Below, in pieces: positions 7,887-16,573 of a stretch of 59,791 nucleotides of DNA. Positions within the stretch are counted from its first letter, which is position 1, and each line of letters starts with the position of its first letter. Location of the stretch: assembly GCF_030164425.1 (NCBI RefSeq), contig NZ_JASNJD010000028.1:1-59791 (forward strand), in the 5' to 3' direction. The notes below the pieces were generated by a model, which made no database searches, was not told the DNA's origin, and saw nothing but the letters and a program-made list of their open reading frames with translations. A program made the translations under genes and the position numbers. Origin of the DNA: Pseudodonghicola flavimaris. GTDB lineage: Bacteria > Pseudomonadota > Alphaproteobacteria > Rhodobacterales > Rhodobacteraceae.

Positions 7887-8939
7887 TCAGTAAGGAAACG
7901 GCCAGATACGGTATGACGACTTCAGGATGTTCCAGCGGTGCATCAGCCCCTTGGGTTCGAGGATCATAAACAATGCGATCACGCCGCCAAGAACGACATT
8001 CATGCCAGCGAACACGATGTCACCGCCAAGGAATGATACCGAGTCGGCGATATTGGGGCCGACCGTCGCGATAATTTCCTGGATGATGCGGATAATGAAG
8101 ACGCCGATCAGGGCCCCCACGATTGAACCCATCCCGCCGACGATGATCATCGCGACGAAGAAGATCGAGTGAAACAGGGTGAACTGGTCTACCCCCACGA
8201 AGCGGATCAGATAGGCCCAAAGCGCCCCGCCGACGCCCGCATAGAAAGCGCCGATCAGGAAGGCATTTGCCTTTGTGGCCGCGACATTGATCCCCATTAT
8301 ACCCGCGGCCACGTCATCATCCCTGACCGCCACGAAGGCACGGCCGAAGCGTGACCGAACGATCCCGAACGCGCCCGCCACCATGATCGCGGTCACGGCG
8401 AAATTCAGATAGAACTGCGAAGATTCGCTGACAAATCGCTGCCCGAAAAGCTCGGCCGGGGGCACGGTGATACCGTTCGATCCACCCAGCCAGGTTGACG
8501 GCAGGTTCAATACGGCAAAGTGGAACAGGAACTGAGCTGCAATCGTGGTCAGTGCCAGATAGAACCCCTTGATCCGCGCCGCGGTCAAGCCAAAGAGAAA
8601 GCCGAACAGCGCAGCCGAGAGCCCGGCCAGAGGAATGGTCAGCAGAAACGTAAGGCCGGTCTTCGAGGCCAGTATCGAGGCCGTATAGGCGCCGACCCCC
8701 ATGAACGCCGCCTGACCCAGGTTGATCTGGCCCGCATAGCCGGTGCAGATCTGAAGCCCGACGGCGATGACGGCGCTGATCATCATCATATTCAGGATAG
8801 CGATGATACGGCTGCTCACCAGGTAAGGCGCCAACAGCAGTAGAGCCATGAATACGACGAGGGCCAGAAACTGCCAGCGCGTTCGGATCAAACGTCTGTC
8901 ACTGCGATAGCTTGTCGGGAATACGCCAGAAGGATCCAT
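7887..8939 (-). CDS. livM: Branched-chain amino acid-type ABC permease, LivM
   Basis: A 350-residue inner-membrane permease with about ten hydrophobic segments. It contains ICTGYAGQINLGQAAFMGVG, the characteristic LivM motif, and later GGMGSIVGALIGVF. About 30 mostly hydrophilic residues precede the first membrane segment. It lies 3 nt downstream of livH and would pair with it to form the translocation pore. Confidence 0.93.
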   Translation of the reverse strand: MDPSGVFPTSYRSDRRLIRTRWQFLALVVFMALLLLAPYLVSSRIIAILNMMMISAVIAVGLQICTGYAGQINLGQAAFMGVGAYTASILASKTGLTFLLTIPLAGLSAALFGFLFGLTAARIKGFYLALTTIAAQFLFHFAVLNLPSTWLGGSNGITVPPAELFGQRFVSESSQFYLNFAVTAIMVAGAFGIVRSRFGRAFVAVRDDDVAAGIMGINVAATKANAFLIGAFYAGVGGALWAYLIRFVGVDQFTLFHSIFFVAMIIVGGMGSIVGALIGVFIIRIIQEIIATVGPNIADSVSFLGGDIVFAGMNVVLGGVIALFMILEPKGLMHRWNILKSSYRIWPFPY

Positions 8940-8942
8940 GGA

Positions 8943-9827
8943 TTACACCCGTTCGATTGTGCGCCAGCCGAACAGGCCGGTCGGCCGGATCAGCAGAATG
9001 GCAAGCATTATGATATATGGAACGACACTGCCGAGCGAGCCACCGATCAACGGATCAAGGTAGTTGGTGGTCAAGCTCTGCGCGATGCCGATGATTATTC
9101 CTGCCAGGATAAGCCCGCCGATGGATTCCAGCCCGGCAAAGAGCGCCACCGGCAGGGCCGCGAACCCGATATCCGAGGCCAGGAAGGTCAGCGATTTGCC
9201 GCTGAGAAAGATCATCGCACCAATTGTGGACAGGATTGCCCCGAGAACCCAGGCAACGGCAATCGAGCCTTTCACCGAAATGCCCATCGAGGAAGCTACG
9301 ACGTGGTCCTCCGCCACAGCGGTCATACGGAGGCCGGACCGGGTCCGGTTGAAGAACCACGACAGGCCGACGGCCGCGACAATGGTGATGATCCCACCTA
9401 TCAGGAGGTTCATCGGGATCAACATATCGCCGAGGAACAAGGGTTTCAGCGGAAAAATGATCGGGAAGGGTCTTACCGCGGGACCGAACACAAGCAGCAC
9501 CAAACCGCGCAGCAGGATCAAAAGGCCGACGGTGACCATGACCATCGAGAAAACCGATTCACCGATCAGCTTTGTCAGGAAAATCCGTTCGATTGCGTAC
9601 CCGACCAGCCCGGCCAGAACCAGCGAAAGGGGTATCGACAACCAAAGGCTAAGCCCCGCTTGCATCGTTGTGAACCAGACGATGAACCCGCCGATGATCA
9701 CAAGCTCGCCCTGCGCGAAGTTGAACACCTTGCTGGCGCGGTAAATCACAACAAAGCCCATGGCCACCAGCGAATACAGAAGGCCGATCAAAGCCCCGGT
9801 AATGATGTCATTGATGAAATAGACCAT
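8943..9827 (-). CDS. livH: Branched-chain amino acid-type ABC permease, LivH
   Basis: A 294-residue membrane protein with eight or so hydrophobic helices. It carries the LivH-type start ITGALIGLLYSLVAMGFVVI, and RASKVFNFAQGELVIIGG, the conserved loop of this permease class. It ends RPTGLFGWRTIERV, the typical LivH C-terminus. It sits between the acyl-CoA ligase and livM, with only 3 nt to livM, indicating cotranscription. Confidence 0.93.
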   Translation of the reverse strand: MVYFINDIITGALIGLLYSLVAMGFVVIYRASKVFNFAQGELVIIGGFIVWFTTMQAGLSLWLSIPLSLVLAGLVGYAIERIFLTKLIGESVFSMVMVTVGLLILLRGLVLLVFGPAVRPFPIIFPLKPLFLGDMLIPMNLLIGGIITIVAAVGLSWFFNRTRSGLRMTAVAEDHVVASSMGISVKGSIAVAWVLGAILSTIGAMIFLSGKSLTFLASDIGFAALPVALFAGLESIGGLILAGIIIGIAQSLTTNYLDPLIGGSLGSVVPYIIMLAILLIRPTGLFGWRTIERV

Positions 9828-9842
9828 TGTCGCCGACCTCCT

Positions 9843-11840
9843 TTAAGATTTGGACTGCCGCTTGGCAGCCTTCGATGCGTTTTCAACATCCGACACGCGA
9901 ACCGTGGTCTTGAGAACGCCTTGACGGCCGTCCTGATAGGTCACAGCGATTTCGAGATCTGTCTCGTCATCGCCAGCATAGATCGCCTCGACGAGCTTGG
10001 CATACCGTTCCTCCAGAAAGGCCCGGCGAAGCTTTCGGCTGCGGGTCAACTCGCCTTCATCCGGGTCGAGTTCCTTGGGAAAATTCGCAAAACGTGCCAC
10101 GCGCGAGCCTTCGGGCAGGAGCGCATTGATGCGCGCCACTTCGCCTTTGATAAGGTCCAGAACTTCGGGTTTCTGCGAGAGATCGGTGTAGGTCGAAAAG
10201 CTGATCTTGTTCTCTTCCGCCCAACGCCCGAGAACTTCCATATCGATATTGATAAGCGCGCTGACGAAGCTCCGGGTTTCGTCGCCCAAGGTCATGAGAT
10301 CCTTGATGAAGGGGCTATACCGCAACCGCGTTTCGATGAATTGCGGCGGATAGCTGTGCCCATTTGCCAGGCGGCGCATATCCTTGACACGGTCAAAGAA
10401 CAAAAGCTCGCCGTCGTCGGTCATCGACACCGCGTCACCGGTCTTGTACCAACCGTCTTCGGTCAATTCCTCTGCGGTCTTTTCGGGCTTGCCGTGATAG
10501 CCACCGAAGCCCGATCCGCCACGCACCTGAAGCTCCCCTTCGTCCGAGACCCTGTATTCCAGCGGTTCGCCGTAGTTCGTGTTGCTTTGCATCCAGCTGC
10601 CGCTGGTTTCCAGCTGATAGCTTTCGCCGACATGCGCGGTCAGAAGGCCGATTTCGGTCGCGCCATACACGTTGCGCAGCTTAACCCCCATCGCGTGGAA
10701 CATACGAAAGACGTCAGGTGCCATCAGGGCGCCGCCGCTCATTGCGTTTTTGGCCTTACCAAGGCCAAGATTGTCGCGCAGGTGATGCAGCACCAGAGCT
10801 TCGGCAAAGGGAAGCTGCAGGCGTGCGGCAAGGCTGGGGCTACGCCCCTCCAGCCGTTCCACATAAACGTCGTGGCCGACCTTCATACCCCAGTTGTACA
10901 TCGCATTGCGGATTTTACCCGCCCCCAGCATCCGGGCCTGAACGATGGAGGCGAGATTTTCCCACTGGCGCGGGCTGAACACCAGTGCGTCGACCGCCAG
11001 TTCGCGAATGTTGGTCAGTACGTCTTCAGGGCCTTCGGGGAAGTTGACGACCATGGGCGCGATCAAACCGATCGACAGGCCGAAAATCTGTTCCGTGACC
11101 CAGGCCGGCGAAATGTAGGTCAGGTATTCGGTGCCCGGCGCGATTTCGATTGCCCCCATCACCCGCGAGCAATTGTCGAACAGGTAGCGATGGCTGATGA
11201 CAACGCCCTTGGGTTTTCCCGTGGTACCCGAGGTATAGGACAGCAAGGCGGTATCGTCCGCCCGTCCACGTTTTACGTGTTCTTCAAATCTGGCGGGTTC
11301 CTTGGCGTGGATCTGACGCCCGGCCGCGCTCACACTTTCAAACGAATGCAACAGGGGATGATCATAGCCCCACAGACCGGAATCGTCCCAGTAAACGACC
11401 GCCAGGGCGCCCGAGTACTTGCCCGCAATCTCGATGCATTTATCGACCTGCTCCTGATCCTGTGCCAGAAAAATCCGCGTTTGCGAGTCTTCGGCCAGAT
11501 ACAGAATCTCTTCAGCGTTTTGATCCGGATAGACAGACAGGACTTTGCCGCCTAACGACTGGACGGCGTATTCAGCCCAGAAATGTTCGGGTTCGTTTTC
11601 GCCAATCATCATGACGGATTCGCCAGCCGACAAGCCCAGGTTCTCCAACCCGAGAGCCAGGGCGCGAACCCTGTCAAGAACATCGGCCCAGGTGAATTCA
11701 CGCCAGATGCCCAGGCGCTTGTGCCGTTCGGCGAGGTTGGTCGGTGTGGATGTCGCTCGCGCGAGCAAAACCTGCGGCAGGGTTTCGCTATGTGTCACTG
11801 CTGGGTCCGAAAAGACCATTGCTGTCCGTTGTTTGACCAT
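9843..11840 (-). CDS. Long-chain-type acyl-CoA ligase (AMP-binding) within the liv operon
   Basis: A 665-residue adenylate-forming enzyme of the FAA1/long-chain acyl-CoA synthetase class. The P-loop is YTSGTTGKPKGV, the acyl-binding motif YGATEIG, and the adenylate motif region GWYKTGDA; FDRVKDMRRLANG follows, then a lysine-rich C-terminal part. It is inserted between livG and livH, an arrangement known for importers whose cargo is activated on entry. I infer that it thioesterifies the imported acid to CoA. The start lies 4 nt after livG. It differs from the other three ligases in the window, so several acids or stages may need activation. Confidence 0.92.
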   Translation of the reverse strand: MVKQRTAMVFSDPAVTHSETLPQVLLARATSTPTNLAERHKRLGIWREFTWADVLDRVRALALGLENLGLSAGESVMMIGENEPEHFWAEYAVQSLGGKVLSVYPDQNAEEILYLAEDSQTRIFLAQDQEQVDKCIEIAGKYSGALAVVYWDDSGLWGYDHPLLHSFESVSAAGRQIHAKEPARFEEHVKRGRADDTALLSYTSGTTGKPKGVVISHRYLFDNCSRVMGAIEIAPGTEYLTYISPAWVTEQIFGLSIGLIAPMVVNFPEGPEDVLTNIRELAVDALVFSPRQWENLASIVQARMLGAGKIRNAMYNWGMKVGHDVYVERLEGRSPSLAARLQLPFAEALVLHHLRDNLGLGKAKNAMSGGALMAPDVFRMFHAMGVKLRNVYGATEIGLLTAHVGESYQLETSGSWMQSNTNYGEPLEYRVSDEGELQVRGGSGFGGYHGKPEKTAEELTEDGWYKTGDAVSMTDDGELLFFDRVKDMRRLANGHSYPPQFIETRLRYSPFIKDLMTLGDETRSFVSALINIDMEVLGRWAEENKISFSTYTDLSQKPEVLDLIKGEVARINALLPEGSRVARFANFPKELDPDEGELTRSRKLRRAFLEERYAKLVEAIYAGDDETDLEIAVTYQDGRQGVLKTTVRVSDVENASKAAKRQSKS

Positions 11841-11844
11841 GCCG

Positions 11845-12624
11845 CTACCCCAGATATGCCTTTATGACAGCCGGGTCCTTCTGGATTTCTTCCGGGGTGC
11901 CTTCAGCGATGACCCGCCCGAAATCCAGCACCACGATCCGGTCGGCAAGGTCCATCACGACGCCCATGTCGTGCTCCACCAGAACTACCGGAATCTTGCG
12001 CGCCTCGCGCACATCGAGAATGAAGCGCGCCAGGTCTTCTTTTTCCTCCGAGTTCATGCCGGCCATCGGTTCATCCATCAGCAGGATCGACGGTTCCTGC
12101 GCCAATGCACGGCCCAGATCGACACGCTTGCGCAACCCATACCCCAACGTGCCCACGGGCCGGTTGCGGATTGCCTCGATCTCGAGAAAATCGATGATCT
12201 CCTCTGCGGCTTCACGATGTTCCGATTCCTCGCGCATCACGGGACCGAACTGGAAAAAAGCCTGGACTACATTCGATTTCATCAGCATGTGGCGGCCGAT
12301 CATAATGTTTTCCACCACCGTCTGCCCGGCAAAAAGATGGGTGCCCTGAAACGTCCGCGCCAGACCGCGCCGGGCGATCTGGTCAACACGCAGGCCGGTC
12401 ACGTCCTGCCCGGACAATTCGACACGGCCCTTCTGCGGACGGTAGAAGCCCGCAGTCACGTTTAGAAGTGATGTTTTTCCGGCTCCGTTCGGTCCGATAA
12501 TTGCAAGCAATTCATCGTCGGCCACAGAAATGCTCACATCGTCGAGCGCGGTCACACCGCCAAATTTCAAAGTTGCACCACGCACCGCAAGCGGTGAGGA
12601 TACGTGCCCGTTATTCGTGGTCAT
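11845..12624 (-). CDS. livG: Branched-chain amino acid-type ABC transporter ATPase, LivG
   Basis: A 259-residue ATPase. Walker A is GPNGAGKTS, Walker B SILLMDEPMAGM, and the H-loop lies in VLVEHDMGVV; LGYGLRKRVDLGRAL replaces the canonical LSGGQ, as in several organic-acid Liv systems. I place the start at the ATG opening MTTNNGHVS. It has no good ribosome site of its own, but its ATGA overlaps the stop of a 30-codon ORF that has a strong one, so translation is probably coupled. A GTG 57 nt upstream would add an unlikely tail. It is the first structural gene of the uptake operon. Confidence 0.92.
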   Translation of the reverse strand: MTTNNGHVSSPLAVRGATLKFGGVTALDDVSISVADDELLAIIGPNGAGKTSLLNVTAGFYRPQKGRVELSGQDVTGLRVDQIARRGLARTFQGTHLFAGQTVVENIMIGRHMLMKSNVVQAFFQFGPVMREESEHREAAEEIIDFLEIEAIRNRPVGTLGYGLRKRVDLGRALAQEPSILLMDEPMAGMNSEEKEDLARFILDVREARKIPVVLVEHDMGVVMDLADRIVVLDFGRVIAEGTPEEIQKDPAVIKAYLG

Positions 12625-12713
12625 GTTGCGGCCCGTGCTTTTGCCCCACACCTCATGGAGGCGCGCATAGCCTGACCGCACGGTTTTTCGTTGGTTACGA
12701 GTTTTCCTCGCAT
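12621..12713 (-). CDS. Short leader ORF upstream of livG
   Basis: A 30-codon reading frame begins at an ATG preceded by GGGAGGAGGAACA, the best ribosome-binding site in this region, and ends with a TGA overlapping the livG start codon (ATGA). The predicted peptide begins MRGKLVTNEKPCGQ and is basic, with no recognisable domain. It may exist only to bring ribosomes to livG, or could regulate it. It has not been reported to my knowledge, and coding potential is untested. Confidence 0.45.
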   Translation of the reverse strand: MRGKLVTNEKPCGQAMRASMRCGAKARAAT

Positions 12714-12777
12714 TGTTCCTCCTCCCACCTCTAAATTCAGAGGTTTGCCTGGTTTATTTACCAAGTCTCTCCGCGAA

Positions 12778-12806
12778 GCCTAACAGATGTTAGAAAAATT
12801 GGTCAA
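12778..12806 (-). promoter_or_regulatory. Promoter of the liv operon with palindromic operator (site A)
   Basis: Reading leftward, a TTGACC -35 box and a TTAGGC -10 box are separated by 17 bp. The 14-bp palindrome CTAACAGATGTTAG (12780-12793, perfect half-sites) covers the -10 box and spacer, the expected place for a repressor. It is one of seven such sites in the window. Confidence 0.7.
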
Positions 12807-12835
12807 CAACTGAATTCGCTACCGAAGAAGACCGA

Positions 12836-13675
12836 TCAGACGGCCGCGTACTCTGCGGAAAAGCTTCGAAGACCTTTTTGATCCTGACACCAGACTGTCC
12901 CGGAGGTGCCGGTCCCTTCATTGTGCAGTTGCAATTCGCAGGGCAGGGTGAGTGGCGCGAGGCCACGGAACGAAAACCGGTGGGGCGATGTTTTCAACGC
13001 ACCCGCCGCCAGATTCAGAAGCAGCGTGGCCTGCAATGGGCCATGCACAACAAGTCCGGAATAGGCTTCGGTTTCGGTGGCGTAGACGTAATCATAGTGA
13101 ATGCGATGGGCATTGAACGTCAGCGCCGAATAGCGAAACAGAAGAACAGGATCCGGTGTCAGCGTCGATCTAAGCGTGTTGGGGTCACCCGCGTCAGCTG
13201 CGCTCTCGCCCGTGCGGGGGGTGGAAATCTCACGATAAACGATCGTTTGCTGCTCCCGGATACAAAGCCGGTTGCCACTCAGATACTCATGTTCGACGGT
13301 CACAAAGACCAATGGTCCACTACGGCCCTGCTTGGCCACAATATTCCTGATCGAAGAGCGTCGGGTGATGGTTTCGCCGATTTTCAGCGGCGCGATATGC
13401 GTAACATCGCCGCCAGCCCACATGCGGGCGGGCAGCAGAACAGGGGGCAGAAATCCACCCCTCGCGGCGTGGCCGTCTTCTGACAGGGCGGCAGCTGGCA
13501 CGGTATCAAGGGCAAGGCACCAATGAACCCCCAGCGGGACATCGCCGGCTTCGTCCCAAAGATGCGGACCGAGCGTGGCGCGGAATTTGTCGATCAGCCC
13601 CTGCGTCAGAACATCTTCCTTGGTCTCGGTGCGTCCCAGCCAGGGCGCCAGCGCGTCAAGGTCGATCTCACCCAT
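12836..13675 (-). CDS. MaoC/HTD2-type hydratase (mesaconyl- or itaconyl-CoA hydratase-like)
   Basis: A 279-residue double hot-dog protein. The N-terminal half resembles the FAS1-like dehydratase domain. The C-terminal half has LLFRYSALTFNAHRIHYD followed by GLVVHGPLQATLLL, the hydratase signature of HTD2 and mesaconyl-CoA hydratase relatives. The start is set at MGEIDLDAL, 10 nt after the upstream stop; an in-frame upstream start would overlap the dehydrogenase. It is the last gene of the long leftward operon, directly after an acyl-CoA dehydrogenase. Likely it hydrates a branched or dicarboxylic enoyl-CoA. In context with the citryl-CoA-lyase-like protein it may prepare a hydroxyacyl-CoA for cleavage, but this is inference. 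Confidence 0.82.
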   Translation of the reverse strand: MGEIDLDALAPWLGRTETKEDVLTQGLIDKFRATLGPHLWDEAGDVPLGVHWCLALDTVPAAALSEDGHAARGGFLPPVLLPARMWAGGDVTHIAPLKIGETITRRSSIRNIVAKQGRSGPLVFVTVEHEYLSGNRLCIREQQTIVYREISTPRTGESAADAGDPNTLRSTLTPDPVLLFRYSALTFNAHRIHYDYVYATETEAYSGLVVHGPLQATLLLNLAAGALKTSPHRFSFRGLAPLTLPCELQLHNEGTGTSGTVWCQDQKGLRSFSAEYAAV

Positions 13676-13685
13676 GTTTCTGGCC

Positions 13686-14849
13686 TCAGAAGGATCGGGG
13701 CATGCCGAGGATATGTTCGCCGACATAGGAGAGGATCAGGTTGGTCGAGATCGGGGCGACCTGATAGAGGCGCGCCTCGCGAAACTTGCGCTCAACATCG
13801 TACTCCCGTGCGAAACCGAAGCCGCCGTGGGTCTGGATGCAGGCATTGGCCGCTTCCCAGCTGGCTTCCGAAGCCAGCAGCTTGGCCATGTTCGCCTGTG
13901 CACCACAATCCAGTCCGGCATCGAACCGCCTGCAGGCTTCAAAGCGCATCAGATTGGCGGCCTCGATGTTCACATAGGACCTGGCGATAGGGAATTGCAC
14001 ACCTTGGTTCTGGCCGATGGGACGGTCAAAGACCACGCGGTCGCCGGCATAGGCGCGGGCCTTGTCAACGAACCAGTATCCATCACCGATGCATTCCGCC
14101 GCAATCAGGGTCCGTTCGGCGTTCAGCCCGTCAAGAATATGGTAAAACCCGCGCCCCTCGGTGCCGATCAGGTTCTCGGCGGGGATTTCCAGGTTGTCGA
14201 AAAACACTTCATTGGTTTCGTGGCCGGGCATGTTGGCGATGGGGCGGACCTCCATCCCGTTGCCGATTGCCTCTTTCAGATCGACCATAAAGATCGACAG
14301 GCCCTGCGACTTTTTCTTGACCTCGCTCAGCGGCGTAGTGCGGGCCAGCAAGATCATCAGGTCAGAATGCTGGATACGGCTGATCCAGACCTTCTGGCCA
14401 TTGATCTCATACCGGTCACCCTTCTTGACTGCGATGGTCTTCAGTTTGGTGGTGTCGGTCCCGGTTGTCGGTTCGGTCACGGCCATGGATTGCAGGCGCA
14501 ACGCGCCGCTGGCAATACCGGGCAGGTATGTCTGCTTTTGCTCATCCGAACCATGCCGCAGCAGCGTGCCCATGTTATACATCTGCCCGTGGCAATGGCC
14601 CGCGTTTCCGCCGCAGCGGTTCACCTCCTCCATGATGATCGAGGCTTCGGTCAACCCCAGACCCGAGCCACCGTATTCCTCTGGGATCATCGCGGCAAGC
14701 CAGCCCTCGCGGGTCAGCGCATCGACGAATTCCTCGGGGTAGGTTTCGTCTTCGCCGAACTTGCGATGATACTCTGGCGGAAACTGCGCGCAAAGTGCGC
14801 GCAAGGCATCGCGCAGATCGGTGTGAGTGTCTGGGGCTGACGTCTGCAT
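13686..14849 (-). CDS. Acyl-CoA dehydrogenase ending in the LGMPRSF motif
   Basis: A 387-residue acyl-CoA dehydrogenase. The FAD/substrate loop is AVTEPTTGTD, and the C-terminal helix has IQTHGGFGFAREYDVERKFR. Instead of the YEGT catalytic-base segment it reads VAPISTNLILSYV, and it ends HILGMPRSF. The protein at 22578 has the same architecture, so the two are paralogues of a subfamily lacking the classical C-terminal Glu. It lies between the citryl-CoA-lyase-like gene (3 nt) and the MaoC hydratase (10 nt). It presumably dehydrogenates a branched or cyclic acyl-CoA; the catalytic base must come from another position. Confidence 0.9.
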   Translation of the reverse strand: MQTSAPDTHTDLRDALRALCAQFPPEYHRKFGEDETYPEEFVDALTREGWLAAMIPEEYGGSGLGLTEASIIMEEVNRCGGNAGHCHGQMYNMGTLLRHGSDEQKQTYLPGIASGALRLQSMAVTEPTTGTDTTKLKTIAVKKGDRYEINGQKVWISRIQHSDLMILLARTTPLSEVKKKSQGLSIFMVDLKEAIGNGMEVRPIANMPGHETNEVFFDNLEIPAENLIGTEGRGFYHILDGLNAERTLIAAECIGDGYWFVDKARAYAGDRVVFDRPIGQNQGVQFPIARSYVNIEAANLMRFEACRRFDAGLDCGAQANMAKLLASEASWEAANACIQTHGGFGFAREYDVERKFREARLYQVAPISTNLILSYVGEHILGMPRSF

Positions 14850-14852
14850 CGT

Positions 14853-15647
14853 TCAAGCCGCTCCCGGGCCGGAGGTTTCGAGGATTTCCTCTTCGGCGCG
14901 CTGCCACAATTCATAGGAGATCGGGTTTTCGCTCTCTTCGAGGATATGACCGACCAGGCCGATGGCGCGCGCCATGACGCCAAAGCCCCGCACGATCTTC
15001 CAGGGAAAGCCGAATTCACAGCAGATCGCTCCGATCGCACCAGTGGCGTTAATCGGCAGCATCTTACCCGATTTTTCTTCGGCAACGGCCTGAATTTTCT
15101 GGATCAACTCGATGTATTCACCGGACTTGCCGTTCTCGGCAGCGATCTGGAACAGGCGCGGGGTGCGCGGATCGACCGGTTTGTGCACCGGATGTCCGAG
15201 CCCCGGCACGATCATCTTGCGGGCGCGGAATTTTTCTACCGTCTCGACGGCCAGCGCATCCAGATCGACACCGGTGCCCAACTTGTCCTGTGGCAGTGCC
15301 TCGTAAAGCATTTTCGAGGCACCTTCCATAGAACCGACAAAGACGGTGCCCAGCCCACACAAGCCAGCCGCCACAGCCGCCTGAAGCGATTCCGGCGCCC
15401 CCATATAGGTCATCCGCGCCGCCAGGGCCGAGGGCGTGATACCATGTTCGACCAGGGTAATGACGATGGCGTTGAACACCCGGCTTTCCTCGGGTGTGGC
15501 CTTGCGGCCCGTCAGTTGCAGGAACGCCAGATCGCCGAGGTTCATGTGGCCCAGGATCTCGTTGGGCAGGTCGAGGCCACGCACGCTGATCTTGTCAGGG
15601 GTGCTCCAGGCAATGCTGGAGCTGATTTTTTCTTTGCGTTTTCCCAT
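14853..15647 (-). CDS. Citryl-CoA lyase/citrate synthase-like protein
   Basis: A 264-residue short citrate-synthase-fold protein of the class annotated as citryl-CoA lyase. Recognisable are GLGHPVHKPVDPRTPRL, with the conserved His of the DPR region, and MARAIGLVGHILEE near the C-terminus. The position of the catalytic Asp of citrate synthases (NVDG in relatives) reads NATG, so Asp is replaced by Thr. The ATG overlapping the preceding stop (TAATG) is preferred; another in-frame ATG lies 15 nt upstream. Family members cleave or form C-C bonds of 3-hydroxyacyl-CoAs. Next to HMG-CoA-lyase-like, hydratase and dehydrogenase genes it may perform a retro-Claisen or aldol-type cleavage, which is an inference. 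Confidence 0.75.
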   Translation of the reverse strand: MGKRKEKISSSIAWSTPDKISVRGLDLPNEILGHMNLGDLAFLQLTGRKATPEESRVFNAIVITLVEHGITPSALAARMTYMGAPESLQAAVAAGLCGLGTVFVGSMEGASKMLYEALPQDKLGTGVDLDALAVETVEKFRARKMIVPGLGHPVHKPVDPRTPRLFQIAAENGKSGEYIELIQKIQAVAEEKSGKMLPINATGAIGAICCEFGFPWKIVRGFGVMARAIGLVGHILEESENPISYELWQRAEEEILETSGPGAA

Positions 15648-16561
15648 TAGACCGGATCCCATGAAAAGACATCCGCCGAAACTTCGAGCGGCGTGAACTG
15701 CGATTTGAGCGCGGGAATGGCGCGATCGGCGATTTCATCGGCGGTCCAGCCATCACCGGAATGAACCGACCGCACCGGGCGGGGCTGGTTGAACAGGAAG
15801 ATCTCGTTCTTGCGAACCGCAAAGATCTGTCCTGACACGTCAGCCGCGCGGTCGCTCATCAGGAAACAGGCCATCGGTGCAACCTTGGCCGGTGTCATCT
15901 CCTTGATCTTTTCGACCCGTGCCACCTGTTCCGGGGTGTCTGTCTTGATCGACGAGATCATCCGGCTCCAGGCGAAGGGCGCGATGCAGTTTGACCGCAC
16001 GTTCCAGCGCTTGAGATCAAGCGCAACAGATTTTGAGAAGGCCGCGATGCCCAGCTTCGCGGCAGAGTAGTTCGCCTGGGCAAAATTGCCGATCAGCCCC
16101 GAGGTCGAGGTCATGTGCACGAGCGCGCCGCTTTCCTGTTCGCGGAAATAGTCGGCGGCCGCGCGGCTGGTATTGAAGGCACCATAAAGATGGACCTTCA
16201 CCACCGCGTCGAAATCCTCATAGGTCATCTTGTGGAAGTAACCGTCGCGCAGAATGCCGGCGTTGTTTACCACCGCGTCGATGCGACCGAATTCCTTGAC
16301 CCCGGCTTCGATCATCGCGCGCGCGGCATCGGGATCGGTGACAGAGCCGCCATCGGCAATGGCATCGCCCCCAGCGGCCCTGATCTCTTCGACGACTTTC
16401 TGCGCCGCAGTTTCTGTCTGACCGGTGCCTTTCAGGGATGCGCCCAGATCATTGACCACCACGGCGGCGCCTTCGGTAGCTGCCATCAAGGCGATATCAC
16501 GCCCGATCCCACCGCCGGCCCCGGTGACCAGAACGACCTTTCCGTCAAGTGCTTTTGTCAT
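15647..16561 (-). CDS. SDR, HSD17B4/MFE-2-type 3-hydroxyacyl-CoA dehydrogenase-like
   Basis: A 304-residue SDR. The cofactor loop is TGAGGGIG and VVNDLG follows strand 2. After it comes the insertion GASLKGTGQTETAAQKVV, typical of the dehydrogenase domain of multifunctional enzyme type 2. NNAGILRDGYFHKM and the Tyr-Lys pair in NYSAAKLG are intact. This class oxidises (3R)-hydroxyacyl-CoAs with NAD. It sits between the HMG-CoA-lyase-like gene (12 nt) and the citryl-CoA-lyase-like gene (one-base overlap), so it likely supplies the 3-oxoacyl-CoA step of this operon. Confidence 0.88.
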   Translation of the reverse strand: MTKALDGKVVLVTGAGGGIGRDIALMAATEGAAVVVNDLGASLKGTGQTETAAQKVVEEIRAAGGDAIADGGSVTDPDAARAMIEAGVKEFGRIDAVVNNAGILRDGYFHKMTYEDFDAVVKVHLYGAFNTSRAAADYFREQESGALVHMTSTSGLIGNFAQANYSAAKLGIAAFSKSVALDLKRWNVRSNCIAPFAWSRMISSIKTDTPEQVARVEKIKEMTPAKVAPMACFLMSDRAADVSGQIFAVRKNEIFLFNQPRPVRSVHSGDGWTADEIADRAIPALKSQFTPLEVSADVFSWDPV

Positions 16562-16573
16562 CTTCTTGCTCCC

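Noticed and set aside
9303-11555. A 750-codon open frame on the plus strand opposite livH and the acyl-CoA ligase
   Set aside because: It has no domain similarity and high His/Arg/Gln content typical of antisense frames in GC-rich DNA; the minus-strand genes have full motif sets.
12780-12793. Reading the palindrome as a KstR (steroid regulon) operator
   Set aside because: KstR-type sites have AAC-N2-GTT at their centre, whereas here the half-sites are CTAACA and TGTTAG around N2, and no steroid ring-degradation genes are present.
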